A stretch of DNA of 64,000 nt, from contig NZ_LT906434.1 in the NCBI RefSeq assembly GCF_900187305.1, forward strand, positions 620,001 to 684,000. The letters run 5' to 3'. Shown piece after piece: positions 37,339 through 45,779 of the stretch. Within the stretch, counting starts at the first letter, position 1; each line of letters begins with the position of its first letter. The DNA is from Neisseria zoodegmatis. Lineage in GTDB: Bacteria > Pseudomonadota > Gammaproteobacteria > Burkholderiales > Neisseriaceae. Both the position numbers and the translations under genes were made by a program. The notes beneath the pieces were generated by a model. It did not search any database, was not told the DNA's origin, and saw only the letters and a list, made by a program, of their open reading frames with translations.

Positions 37339-37916
37339 GCGGAAGATGGCGCTACGGTTGGCTGTTTCCGCTGGTGTTGGCCATCGGCTTGGGCGGACTT
37401 TCCGCTTGGCTCGGGCGCATCAGCCAAGTCGATATCGAAGAGGCCGTCTTAAACCCCAATGAGCCGCAATACTCGATGGAAGGCATAGACGGCAAGCGTT
37501 TCGACGCTCAAGGCCGTCTGAAAGAAAACCTCAGCGCCGAGCGCGCATGGCAGCTGCCCAAGAGCGACGACGTGGTGTTTGAAGAGCCGCGGCTTTCCCT
37601 GTATGACGGCGGGCAACTGATTTACAAAGTCGAAAGCAAAGACGCCCGCTACAACACCGACGCCCGCACCGTGCAGTTTGAGCACAACGTCGTGCTGACC
37701 AAATCCGCCGACGCCCGCCGCCCCGCCGGTGTCTTGAAAACCAGCAGCTTAACCATAAATACGCAAACAGAAACCGCCGAGACCAAAGCCCCCGTCGAAT
37801 ACCGCTACGGCGAGTCGCACGGCACGGCCAACGGCTTGGTTTATGACCACAAAAAAGGGTTGTTGAACCTGCCCTCACGCGTGAAAGCCATCATCTATGA
37901 CCCGAAAAATCTTTAA
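37335..37916 (+). CDS. lptC: LPS export periplasmic bridge protein LptC
   Basis: This 193-residue protein has one N-terminal membrane helix (about 8-26) followed by a beta-jellyroll domain (PQYSMEGIDGKRFDAQGRLKENL, GTANGLVYDHKKGLL). LptC joins the LptBFG transporter to LptA in the inner-membrane part of the LPS bridge. It overlaps kdsC by 4 bases and lptA by 20 bases. One DUS encodes part of GRLKEN. Confidence 0.92.
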   Translation: MSGRWRYGWLFPLVLAIGLGGLSAWLGRISQVDIEEAVLNPNEPQYSMEGIDGKRFDAQGRLKENLSAERAWQLPKSDDVVFEEPRLSLYDGGQLIYKVESKDARYNTDARTVQFEHNVVLTKSADARRPAGVLKTSSLTINTQTETAETKAPVEYRYGESHGTANGLVYDHKKGLLNLPSRVKAIIYDPKNL

Positions 37917-38421
37917 CGCCGCCTTCCTTGCCGCTTTGGCCGCCGCCGCGCCCGCTTACGCCCTCGAAAGCGACAGCAAGCAGCCGATTCAAATCGAAGC
38001 CGACCAAGGCTCGCTCGATCAGGCCAACCAAGTAACCACCTTCAGCGGCAACGTGATCATCAAACAAGGCTCGCTCAACATTCGCGCCGGCAGCGTGAAA
38101 GTATCGCGTAACGACAAAGGCGAACAGTTTATGTCTGCTTCCGGTAGCCCCGTACGCTTCGGCCAAACGCTCGACGGCGGCAAAGGCACGGTTAACGGGC
38201 AAGCCAACAACGTCGAATATTCCTCCGCCACCGGCGTGGTGAAACTCACCGGTAACGCCAGAGTGCAGCGCGGCGGCGACTTGGCCGAAGGCGCGTCTAT
38301 CACTTATAACACCCGCACCGAAGTCTATACCGTGCACGGCAGCAAAGCCGCAGGCGGTAAAGGCGGCAAACGCGTAACCGTGATCATCCAGCCTTCTTCC
38401 GCCCAATCGGGTAAAAAATAG
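37897..38421 (+). CDS. lptA: LPS export periplasmic protein LptA
   Basis: A 174-residue protein with a cleavable signal (MTRKIFNAAFLAALAAAAPAYA) and an OstA/LptA domain (IQIEADQGSLDQANQVTTFSG, EGASITYNTRTEVYTVHG). It forms the periplasmic filament that carries LPS to the outer membrane. The ATG lies inside lptC, 20 bases before its stop. An inverted DUS hairpin follows before lptB. Confidence 0.94.
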   Translation: MTRKIFNAAFLAALAAAAPAYALESDSKQPIQIEADQGSLDQANQVTTFSGNVIIKQGSLNIRAGSVKVSRNDKGEQFMSASGSPVRFGQTLDGGKGTVNGQANNVEYSSATGVVKLTGNARVQRGGDLAEGASITYNTRTEVYTVHGSKAAGGKGGKRVTVIIQPSSAQSGKK

Positions 38422-38430
38422 CCGCAGATA

Positions 38431-38464
38431 AAGGCCGTCTGAAAAACCGGTTTCAGACGGCCTT
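38431..38464 (+). terminator. Inverted DUS hairpin between lptA and lptB
   Basis: AAGGCCGTCTGAAA pairs with its complement at 38451-38464. It could attenuate read-through within the lpt block. Confidence 0.55.
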
Positions 38465-38505
38465 AAAACAGATTACAATAGTAACCATAACCTAAGAGCA
38501 ATACC

Positions 38506-39237
38506 ATGACCGAGCAAAGCCGCTTAAACGTACAAAACCTGCAAAAAAGTTTCAAAAAACGCCAAGTCGTTAAAAACTTTTCGCTCGACATCGAAAGCGG
38601 CGAAGTCGTCGGCCTGCTCGGCCCCAACGGCGCAGGCAAAACCACCAGCTTTTATATGATAGTGGGCCTGATTGCCGCCGATGCCGGCAGCGTGATGCTC
38701 GACGGACAGGAAATCCGCCATCTGCCCATACACGAGCGCGCCCGCTTAGGATTGGGCTACCTGCCGCAAGAAGCCTCGATTTTCCGCAAGATGACGGTAG
38801 AGCAAAACATCCGCGCCATCTTGGAAATCAGCCTGAAAGACAAAAACCGGATCGATAGCGAGTTGGAAAAACTGCTGGCCGACCTCAACATCGAACGCCT
38901 GCGCAACAACCCCGCACCGTCGCTTTCGGGAGGCGAACGCCGCCGCGTCGAAATCGCCCGCGTACTTGCCATGCAGCCGCGCTTTATCCTGCTCGACGAA
39001 CCCTTTGCGGGCGTTGACCCGATTGCCGTGATCGATATTCAGAAAATCATCGAATTTCTCAAAACACGCGGCATCGGCGTATTGATTACCGACCACAACG
39101 TGCGCGAAACCCTGCGTATCTGCGACCGCGCCTATATCATCAGTGAAGGCGCTGTGCTGGCATCCGGCCATCCCCAAGAGTTGGTCAACAACGAGCAGGT
39201 GAGGGCAGTTTATTTGGGCGAAAACTTTAATTATTAA
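38506..39237 (+). CDS. lptB: LPS export ABC transporter ATPase LptB
   Basis: The 243-residue ATPase has Walker A GPNGAGKT (39-46), signature [16 protein letters not shown] and Walker [13 protein letters not shown]. It powers LPS extraction with LptFG, whose genes are not here. The order lptC-lptA-lptB-rpoN-hpf is the classical proteobacterial one. Confidence 0.96.
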   Translation: MTEQSRLNVQNLQKSFKKRQVVKNFSLDIESGEVVGLLGPNGAGKTTSFYMIVGLIAADAGSVMLDGQEIRHLPIHERARLGLGYLPQEASIFRKMTVEQNIRAILEISLKDKNRIDSELEKLLADLNIERLRNNPAPSLSGGERRRVEIARVLAMQPRFILLDEPFAGVDPIAVIDIQKIIEFLKTRGIGVLITDHNVRETLRICDRAYIISEGAVLASGHPQELVNNEQVRAVYLGENFNY

Positions 39238-39349
39238 AGATACCGTTTGAAGCCGTGCTTACCGCCCGAATGAGGGCAGGGCAGTTGGGCGGCAGTTTCC
39301 ATAAAAGGGTCTGTCAGGTATCGCTTTATACACAAGCCGGTCAAAGGCA

Positions 39350-39506
39350 TATAGGTCATTCACTTCATTTTTAATACAAGGCAGCAAGCCGAAGACAGTA
39401 CAGGCAGTACGGAACCGATTCCGTTGAACTTCAGCGGCTTGCACAATCGTTCTCTTCGAGCCAAGGCGCAGCAACGCCGTAGTAAAAGTGAAGTGGACTG
39501 ACTATA
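39350..39506 (-). mobile_element. Correia-type repeat element 3 (reverse orientation)
   Basis: This 157-bp element starts TATAGGTCATTCACTTC and ends GAAGTGGACTGACTATA. The Correia core reads in reverse: ATACAAGGCAGCAAGCC, GTACGGAACCGATTC, AATCGTTCTCTTCGAG and AAGGCGCAGCAACGCCGTA. It fills half of the 321-base gap between lptB and rpoN and ends 52 bases before rpoN. Confidence 0.85.
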
Positions 39507-39558
39507 TAGGATAGGCCGGTTTCGGACACAACGCTTTACTTACTCACCCGATAACCCT

Positions 39559-40911
39559 ATGAGCCAAAATCTCGGACTAAAACTCAAACAAACCCAGCAG
39601 CTCAACCAGCATCTGCAACAATCGTTGCGCATACTGCAAATGTCGGGCTTGGAGCTTGAGCGCGAAGTGGACGACTGGCTCCAAGACAACCCGCTGCTGG
39701 AGCGTGCCGAAACCGCAGAAGACGAAGGCGATGCCGAGTTCGCCCACGTTTCCGCCGCCCTGCCCAAAGGCAAACAAGTGGGCGGCGACGATGCCGAAGA
39801 CGTGTGGGCGACCATCGCCGAAGAAGAAGATTTCAACGCCTTTCTCCACAAACAAGTGTGCGAACACCCCATGAGCGAGCAAGAAGCCGCGCGGGTGCAT
39901 ATCCTCATTGATTTTCTCGACGAACAAGGCTACCTCACCGACAGCCTGAGCGACATCCTCGACCACACCCCGCTCGAATGGATGCTCGACGAAAACGACC
40001 TGCACGAAGCACTCGACCTACTGCAAACCTTCGACCCCGCAGGCGTCGGTGCCGCCAACTTAACCGAATCGCTGATGCTCCAGCTTATGCGCCTGCCCGC
40101 GTCGCCCGCGCGCCAACTCGCCGCCAAAATCATCCATTTAGGCTTGGACGACTTAGGCCGAAGCCGCCAGCAGAATATAGCCCGCTTCCGCAAACAGTTT
40201 CCCGAATACGACACCGACACCCTTCAGACGGCCTTAGACCTGATTGCCAAGCTCAATCCCTATCCCGCCTACGGTTTCGCCTCCGCCGAGCCTACCGCCT
40301 ATGTGCAGCCCGACGTGTGGGTGAAAGAAACCAAAAGCGGCTGGAAAGTCGCCGGCAACGAGCAGGCATGGCCGAAAGTCAAGCTCAACCACGAATATTG
40401 CGACCTGCTCAAAGAAGCCGGCGAAGTCAGCCCCGAGTGGAAAGAAAAACTCAGCGAAGCCCGCCAAAAAATCGACAGCCTCGAATTGCGCAAAAACACC
40501 GTCTTGCGCTTGGCCGAATACATCGTCGAAAAACAGGAAGACTTTTTCGTCTTCGGCGAAATCGGCCTGACACCCATGCTGATTAAAGATGCCGCCGCCG
40601 AATTAGGCGTGGCCGAAAGCACCGTTTCCCGTGCCGTCAACCACAAATATTTGTCTTGCCCGCGTGGGGTGTTTGCGTTACGCTATTTCTTCACACAAGC
40701 CGTTTCCGCCGAAGACGGAGAAGGCGTAAGCCAGAGCGCAGTCAAAGCCGTGATTGCCCAGCTTATCGAAGGAGAAGACAAACAAAAACCCTATTCCGAC
40801 GAAGCCTTGAGCAGCCTGCTCAAGCAACAGGGCATAGACATCGCACGGCGCACCGTAGCCAAATACCGTGAGGCCTTGAATATTCCGAGCGCGCACCAAC
40901 GTAAACCCTAA
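39559..40911 (+). CDS. rpoN: RNA polymerase sigma-54 factor, apparently complete
   Basis: At 450 residues this has all three regions: the Gln/Leu-rich activator region (MSQNLGLKLKQTQQLNQHL to LLERAE), the core-binding region (LDEQGYL, LQTFDPAGVGAANL), and the DNA-binding part with an HTH (DAAAELGVAESTVSRAVNHKYL) and the RpoN box ARRTVAKYRE (429-438). It directs transcription from -24/-12 promoters with an AAA+ activator. The pathogenic Neisseria carry a degenerate rpoN; this one looks functional. A matching promoter occurs at 62826-62842. Confidence 0.95.
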   Translation: MSQNLGLKLKQTQQLNQHLQQSLRILQMSGLELEREVDDWLQDNPLLERAETAEDEGDAEFAHVSAALPKGKQVGGDDAEDVWATIAEEEDFNAFLHKQVCEHPMSEQEAARVHILIDFLDEQGYLTDSLSDILDHTPLEWMLDENDLHEALDLLQTFDPAGVGAANLTESLMLQLMRLPASPARQLAAKIIHLGLDDLGRSRQQNIARFRKQFPEYDTDTLQTALDLIAKLNPYPAYGFASAEPTAYVQPDVWVKETKSGWKVAGNEQAWPKVKLNHEYCDLLKEAGEVSPEWKEKLSEARQKIDSLELRKNTVLRLAEYIVEKQEDFFVFGEIGLTPMLIKDAAAELGVAESTVSRAVNHKYLSCPRGVFALRYFFTQAVSAEDGEGVSQSAVKAVIAQLIEGEDKQKPYSDEALSSLLKQQGIDIARRTVAKYREALNIPSAHQRKP

Positions 40912-41073
40912 ACCGGATTCACAGGCCGTCTGAAAGCGGGTTGAACAAGATTTCGGCCAAGCCCGCCAAGCCCGTTTTCAGACGGTCGCAACGATACACA
41001 TGCAGCACCCCGCCTTTTCCGCCGCCTGCCCCTTGCACGGCAAGCGGCACCAACCCAACGAAGGAGTAAAGCC

Positions 41074-41394
41074 ATGAATCTGAAAATTACCGGCCTGAAT
41101 TTCGACGTAACCGAAGCCATCAAAAACCACGTTACCTCCAAGCTCGAGCGCATCAACCGCCACGCAGCCAACGTGATTTCGGTTGCCATTACCCTTTCGG
41201 TAGAGAAGGTAAATAACAAAGCCGAAGCAGATGTACACCTGGCCGGAAAAGATTTACATGTCGAAACCGTAGAATCCGATATGTATGCCGCCATAGACGT
41301 ACTGATGGACAAACTCGACCGCGCCATCCTCAAGCACAAAGAAAAAAGCAACGACGTGCGCGCCACCACCAAACCGGCAGCACCCGAAGAATAA
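41074..41394 (+). CDS. hpf: Ribosome hibernation promoting factor, short form
   Basis: A 106-residue protein matching short HPF/YfiA: MNLKITGLNFDVTEAIKNHV and DMYAAIDVLMDKLDRAILKHKEK. It binds the 30S decoding site and helps form 100S ribosome dimers in slow growth. AAGGAG lies before the ATG. Position downstream of rpoN is conserved in proteobacteria. Confidence 0.94.
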   Translation: MNLKITGLNFDVTEAIKNHVTSKLERINRHAANVISVAITLSVEKVNNKAEADVHLAGKDLHVETVESDMYAAIDVLMDKLDRAILKHKEKSNDVRATTKPAAPEE

Positions 41395-41427
41395 ACCGCC
41401 GTTTGATGTATTGATTGCATAAAACTT

Positions 41428-41461
41428 AAGGCCGTCTGAAAAACCATTTTCAGACGGCCTT
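41428..41461 (+). terminator. Inverted DUS terminator behind hpf
   Basis: AAGGCCGTCTGAAAA pairs with 41447-41461 across four bases, followed by TTAAA. Confidence 0.7.
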
Positions 41462-41477
41462 TAAACATCAGCAAACC

Positions 41478-41555
41478 CGTCATACTCGGGCTTGACCCGA
41501 GTATCTCGAGTTCCGGTAACTTTAGGAGATGCACGGGTCAAGCCCGAGCATGACG
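41478..41555. repeat. 78-bp palindromic repeat, copy 1
   Basis: CGTCATACTCGGGCTTGACC and its near-perfect complement at the right end (22-base arms) enclose about 34 bases. A second copy is at 46807. Confidence 0.8.
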
Positions 41556-41682
41556 AAGCCGTGAAGAAAATAAAGTGATTTGGGCTACATCCGCCCGCAG
41601 GCAGTGTTCAGTAATCTATATCGAGTAAGCGAGGCTTGGTCTTGCGCTTCAATCACTGCTTCAAGCCCAAGCGACCCAAAAA

Positions 41683-42216
41683 CTACCGCAACAACATTTC
41701 CTGCAACAGCTTCATGCCCCATTGCCAGCCGTGCAAATGCCCGTTCAGACGGCCTTCATGCGGCGACACCAACAGCCGCGCCCCCCAACACGCTGCCTGC
41801 CCTTGCGCCCATTCCGGCGGGCAGGCGGCATCGTTTTTGCCGATCACCAACGCCGTCGGGCAATGGCAGCGCACCCGTTGCAGCGTGTGGCAATCATCAT
41901 CAGGAAACGCCTCTTGCAGCGGCGACACCAGCATCATATTGCGTATCCGCTTTTGCGTGTTCACATCCGCCAGATACAGCCACGCCAGCCAGCCCGACAC
42001 GCCCGCGCCGTGGGCGACGACGGCGATATTTTTACTGTGGATACTGCCAAAGGCCGTCTGAACCGCGTGCTGCCACCCGGCAATCGACTGCCCGCGCGAC
42101 ACGGCAGTCATACGCACGGTAGGGTAGCTGACCGCCCAGCGGTCTATCCACATTTCCGCCTCATCCGCATCGCGTATCAGCAGCAGGGTTAAATCTTCAA
42201 GGTCGTGGCTGTGCAT
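41683..42216 (-). CDS. RBBP9/YdeN-like alpha/beta hydrolase
   Basis: From MHSHDLEDLTLLLIRDADE the protein has 177 residues; a longer form would need a TTG start. VAVVAHGAGVSGWLAWL-type sequence (AVVAHGAGVSGW) has the nucleophile elbow region, but with Ala-His-Gly-Ala in place of the usual Gly-x-Ser-x-Gly. LVIGKNDAACPPEWA gives the acid and GHLHGW the histidine. RBBP9-like proteins are small serine hydrolases of unknown substrate; loss of the elbow serine makes activity doubtful. No good ribosome site. Confidence 0.75.
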   Translation of the reverse strand: MHSHDLEDLTLLLIRDADEAEMWIDRWAVSYPTVRMTAVSRGQSIAGWQHAVQTAFGSIHSKNIAVVAHGAGVSGWLAWLYLADVNTQKRIRNMMLVSPLQEAFPDDDCHTLQRVRCHCPTALVIGKNDAACPPEWAQGQAACWGARLLVSPHEGRLNGHLHGWQWGMKLLQEMLLR

Positions 42217-42259
42217 GGTAGGGTTTTGTAGTTTGATTTGATTTATTGACAATAAGTAT

Positions 42260-43330
42260 TTATTTTTTAAATTCTTTCAGTAGCGTTGTCAGGCTATCTA
42301 TACCGTCGAACGTGCCGGGTACTTTATCAGGATTGGACAAGATACTGCTGAAAATCAGGTTTTCAAATTTTTCCAAAGCGTCTTTATCCGATGCTTTGAT
42401 TTCTTTTGCGTAATCGGCATAGCTTTGGATAAATTGGCATAAAGACTGGCGAAGCTCAAGCTGCATAATTTGGGTTTGTATGGCATGGTAATGGCTTAAT
42501 ACCACGCGGAAGAAGTAGATTAAAACAAACTCCAAACCGATAACGGGCAGCATTTGCTCCCAAGAAAGAGTCTTGTCATCAATAAATTTATAGAAGCTGA
42601 AGCCTAAAGGTATAAATGTAGCCAGTAATAATGTAACCAACCCTGCAAATGTCCACCATTTTGCGGTATCTTTCTTATCTAACAACTTTTGAAAGCCGTC
42701 AGATAAGCCGACAAAATTATAAGCCGTCTTATATTCATCAAGAGCCGTTTTTAATTTCTCGACTTCACTTATTTTACTTTCTACTTCTTGTGTATGCTTG
42801 GATATAGAATTTTCCAATTCCTCTTTTTTGCTGTCAAAATTTACAAAGGTTTGAAAACCTGGGCTGCCAATATAGAAATTTAAAATTTCTAAAGGCATTT
42901 GATAGAAAGCAAAAGTTATCAATTGATTTTTTTCGTAATTTTCGTCATAAAATGCCGCTTTTTTTAATTTTTCTATTAATTTGTATAAAGGGCTAGTTGG
43001 TCGAATTTCATGATTATTTCTGGATAAGCTTAAGTAATATTCCACAAAAAATCTTATAAATAAGTAAAATACAGTATCAATTCTTTCTATATAGAAGTCG
43101 ACATCATTTTTACAATTTTCAATATATTCTCCAAGTCTTCGCCCTGTGTCATGAATATTAAATGGACAGTATCTTTCCCATAAGATGGGGGAGTCAATCA
43201 TTGAAGTAATAATGTTTTGAATAGCATGATGCTTTTCGATAATCTCTGATGCATAAAGTGATTCGTCAAATTGTTTAATAATTTTTCGCATTTCCAATAA
43301 ATTATCATTTAAATCATGAAAAAATCCCAC
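42260..43330 (-). CDS. Unrecognised AT-rich membrane protein with coiled coil
   Basis: I do not recognise this 356-residue protein with certainty. It starts at GTG, with AAGGAAA 6-12 bases ahead. The order is: a helical N-terminal half (1-165), a charged coiled coil (about 166-205), two membrane helices (about 225-249 and 259-279) and a helical tail. The two-helix layout followed by SHYHAIQTQIMQLELRQSL recalls DUF6161-type proteins, untested. The gene is much richer in A and T than its neighbours and its coding sequence carries no full 12-mer DUS, suggesting recent acquisition. Role unknown. Confidence 0.8.
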   Translation of the reverse strand: MGFFHDLNDNLLEMRKIIKQFDESLYASEIIEKHHAIQNIITSMIDSPILWERYCPFNIHDTGRRLGEYIENCKNDVDFYIERIDTVFYLFIRFFVEYYLSLSRNNHEIRPTSPLYKLIEKLKKAAFYDENYEKNQLITFAFYQMPLEILNFYIGSPGFQTFVNFDSKKEELENSISKHTQEVESKISEVEKLKTALDEYKTAYNFVGLSDGFQKLLDKKDTAKWWTFAGLVTLLLATFIPLGFSFYKFIDDKTLSWEQMLPVIGLEFVLIYFFRVVLSHYHAIQTQIMQLELRQSLCQFIQSYADYAKEIKASDKDALEKFENLIFSSILSNPDKVPGTFDGIDSLTTLLKEFKK

Positions 43331-43444
43331 ATCGTTTCCTTTCTAAAAATATATTAATTGATTACTCCAAATAACTGGAATTAAATCCAATTTAGCACTT
43401 GGCGTACATTATTTTTCAGGTGTTCTTATCATATTCCCCAACCC

Positions 43445-45484
43445 TCAAACCCCCAAATAACCCTCCCTGCTCGCCAGCCAGCGGTTGAGGTGGGCTTCGA
43501 CGATGTCGGGGTTCTCTTCGATCAGTTGGGGGGCGATTTCGCGGGCTTTTTCTAGGAGGTGCAGGTCTTCTTCGAGGTTGGCAAAGCGGAGCATGGGTAC
43601 GCCGCTTTGGCGTGCGCCGAGAAATTCGCCGGGGCCGCGGATGTTGAGGTCTTGGCGGGCGATTTCGAAGCCGTCGGTGTGTTCGTAGATGACTTTGAGG
43701 CGGGCTTTGGCCAGCTCGCTCAGGGGTTCGGCGAAGAGTAAGACGCAGGTGCTGGCGGCGGCGCCGCGGCCTACGCGTCCGCGCAGTTGGTGCAGTTGCG
43801 CCAAGCCCATGCGTTCGGCGTGTTCGATAACCATGAGGCTGGCGTTGGGTACGTCTACGCCGACTTCGATAACGGTGGTGGCAACGAGTACGTTCAGACG
43901 GCCTGCGGCAAATTCGGCCATCACTTGGGCTTTTTCGGCGGCTTTCATGCGGCCGTGGACGAGGCCGATGCTGAGTTCGGGTAGGGCCGTTTGAAGGGCG
44001 GCTTGGGTTTCGGTGGCGGTTTGCAGTTGCAGGGTTTCGCTTTCTTCGATGAGGGGGCAGACCCAGTAAACCTGCCGCCCTTTGCGGCAGGTGTTGAGTA
44101 CGAAGCCTTCGACTTCGGGGCGGCGCAGGCTGTTGACGAGGCGGGTTTGGATGGGGGTGCGGTTGGGCGGCAGTTCGTCGATCACGGAAACGTCGAGGTC
44201 GGCGAAAAAGCTCATGGCCAGCGTGCGGGGGATGGGGGTGGCGGACATCATGAGCTGGTGTACGTCTTGCCCTTTGTTTTTGAGGGCGAGGCGTTGGGCG
44301 ACGCCGAAGCGGTGCTGTTCGTCGACGATGACGAGGCCGAGGTTGTGGAACTGTACGTCTTCTTGAAAGAGGGCGTGGGTGCCGACGGCGATGGGGGCGA
44401 GGCCGTTTGAAAGGGCGGCTTTGTTTTGTTCTTTGGCTTTTTTGCGCTGGCTGCCGGAAAGCCATGCAACGCTGAGGCCGAGCGGCTCGAACCATTGTTT
44501 GAATTTGAGGTAGTGCTGTTCTGCGAGGATTTCGGTGGGTGCCATCACGGCAACTTGGCTGCCGGCTTCGACGGCGGTGAGGGCGGCCAGGGCGGCAACG
44601 ATGGTTTTGCCGCTGCCTACGTCGCCTTGCAGCAGGCGGTGCATGGGGTGGGTTTGCTGCATGTCGGCACGGATTTCGGCCAGCACGCGCTGTTGGGCTT
44701 GGGTGAGGGAAAAGGGCAGGGCGTTGAGCAGTTTGCCCGACCATTCGCCGGTGCCGTGCAGGGGGGAAGCCTGCCCGCTGATGCGTTTTTGCCGGGCGAG
44801 CCGCATGGAGAGCTGTTGGGCGAGCAGTTCGTCGAATTTGAGCCGCTGCCATGCGGGGAGGGTGCCGTCTGAAAGTTGGCGGATGCTGTAATCGGGCGGC
44901 GGGGCGTGCAAAAGGCGCAGGCTTTCGGCCAAGTGCGGCAGTTTCAGACGGCCTAAGAGTTCGTCGTGCAGGGTGTCGTGCAGGGGCAGGGCTTCTAAGG
45001 CCGTCTGAACGATGCGGCGTAAGGTGGGCTGGTTGAGGCCGTTTACGGTGGGGTAAACGGGGGTAAGGCTTTCGGCAAGGCTGCTGTTGTCGGCATCGCG
45101 GATTTTGGGGTGGATCATTTCGTCGCCATAAAAACCGTGTTTGATTTCGCCCACGGCGCGGATGCGTTTGCCTTGCGCCATTTGTTTTTGATGGCTGGGG
45201 TAGAAGTGGATGAAGCGCAGAAACAGCACGCTGCCGGAGTCGTCTTGAATCTGCACGACAAGCTGCTTGCGCGGTTTGAACTGCACTTCTTGCAGGGTTA
45301 CGATGCCTTCGACTTGGCACGGCACGCCGATGGGTGCGTCTTTAATCGGCATGATGTGGGTTTCGTCTTCGTAGCGCAGCGGTAGGTGCAGGGCAACGTC
45401 CCACGGGGTGTGCAGGTTGAGCTTTTCGAGCTTTTTGGCGGCGGTATCGGTGATTTTGAGCAGCTTTTGGTGTTCGGGTGTCAT
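43445..45484 (-). CDS. recG: ATP-dependent DNA helicase RecG
   Basis: The 679-residue protein has an N-terminal wedge/OB domain, Walker A GDVGSGKT near residue 290, DEQH box VDEQHRFG, and motif VI QLRGRVGRG. RecG remodels stalled forks and branch-migrates Holliday junctions. Several DUS cores lie inside. It is monocistronic on the minus strand. Confidence 0.96.
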   Translation of the reverse strand: MTPEHQKLLKITDTAAKKLEKLNLHTPWDVALHLPLRYEDETHIMPIKDAPIGVPCQVEGIVTLQEVQFKPRKQLVVQIQDDSGSVLFLRFIHFYPSHQKQMAQGKRIRAVGEIKHGFYGDEMIHPKIRDADNSSLAESLTPVYPTVNGLNQPTLRRIVQTALEALPLHDTLHDELLGRLKLPHLAESLRLLHAPPPDYSIRQLSDGTLPAWQRLKFDELLAQQLSMRLARQKRISGQASPLHGTGEWSGKLLNALPFSLTQAQQRVLAEIRADMQQTHPMHRLLQGDVGSGKTIVAALAALTAVEAGSQVAVMAPTEILAEQHYLKFKQWFEPLGLSVAWLSGSQRKKAKEQNKAALSNGLAPIAVGTHALFQEDVQFHNLGLVIVDEQHRFGVAQRLALKNKGQDVHQLMMSATPIPRTLAMSFFADLDVSVIDELPPNRTPIQTRLVNSLRRPEVEGFVLNTCRKGRQVYWVCPLIEESETLQLQTATETQAALQTALPELSIGLVHGRMKAAEKAQVMAEFAAGRLNVLVATTVIEVGVDVPNASLMVIEHAERMGLAQLHQLRGRVGRGAAASTCVLLFAEPLSELAKARLKVIYEHTDGFEIARQDLNIRGPGEFLGARQSGVPMLRFANLEEDLHLLEKAREIAPQLIEENPDIVEAHLNRWLASREGYLGV

Positions 45485-45601
45485 GGCGGCTGGGGGGAAA
45501 CGGTTTCAGACGGCCATTTTAAATGATTTTGGGGCGGGGGTAGGATGGGGAATAACGGGTAATGAGTGAGGCCGTCTGAAAGCAGGTTGGCGGGTATTGG
45601 T

Positions 45602-45732
45602 GTCGGATACAAGTATCCGACCTACAATGTCGATGTCCGGCCACAAGCGGCGGGCAGTGATGCCCGCCCTGCGTTGGAAATAAAACCGAGGCCGTCTGAA
45701 ACATTTTCGGTAGGTCGGATACTTGTATCCGA
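45602..45732. repeat. Inverted 24-bp repeats around a GGCGGGCAGTGATGCCCGCC palindrome
   Basis: GTCGGATACAAGTATCCGAC plus CTAC (45602-45625) recurs as its reverse complement at 45709-45732. Each copy is itself an 18-bp palindrome. Between them lie a GGGCGGGCATC-type module and a DUS. This occupies the gap between the EamA gene and recG. Confidence 0.75.
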
Positions 45733-45779
45733 CTGTGAGGAAACGCTTTCAGACGGCCTTGAATGCGTTTGTTTGGGCT

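Noticed and set aside
42217..42252. Longer form of the RBBP9-like protein
   Set aside because: It needs a TTG start with no ribosome site; the ATG at 42214-42216 begins the conserved part.
43416..45320. A 634-codon open frame overlapping recG on the same strand in another frame
   Set aside because: Its product is almost entirely Arg, Pro, His and Ala, the usual artefact of an alternative frame in a GC-rich gene; recG in the other frame has all helicase motifs.
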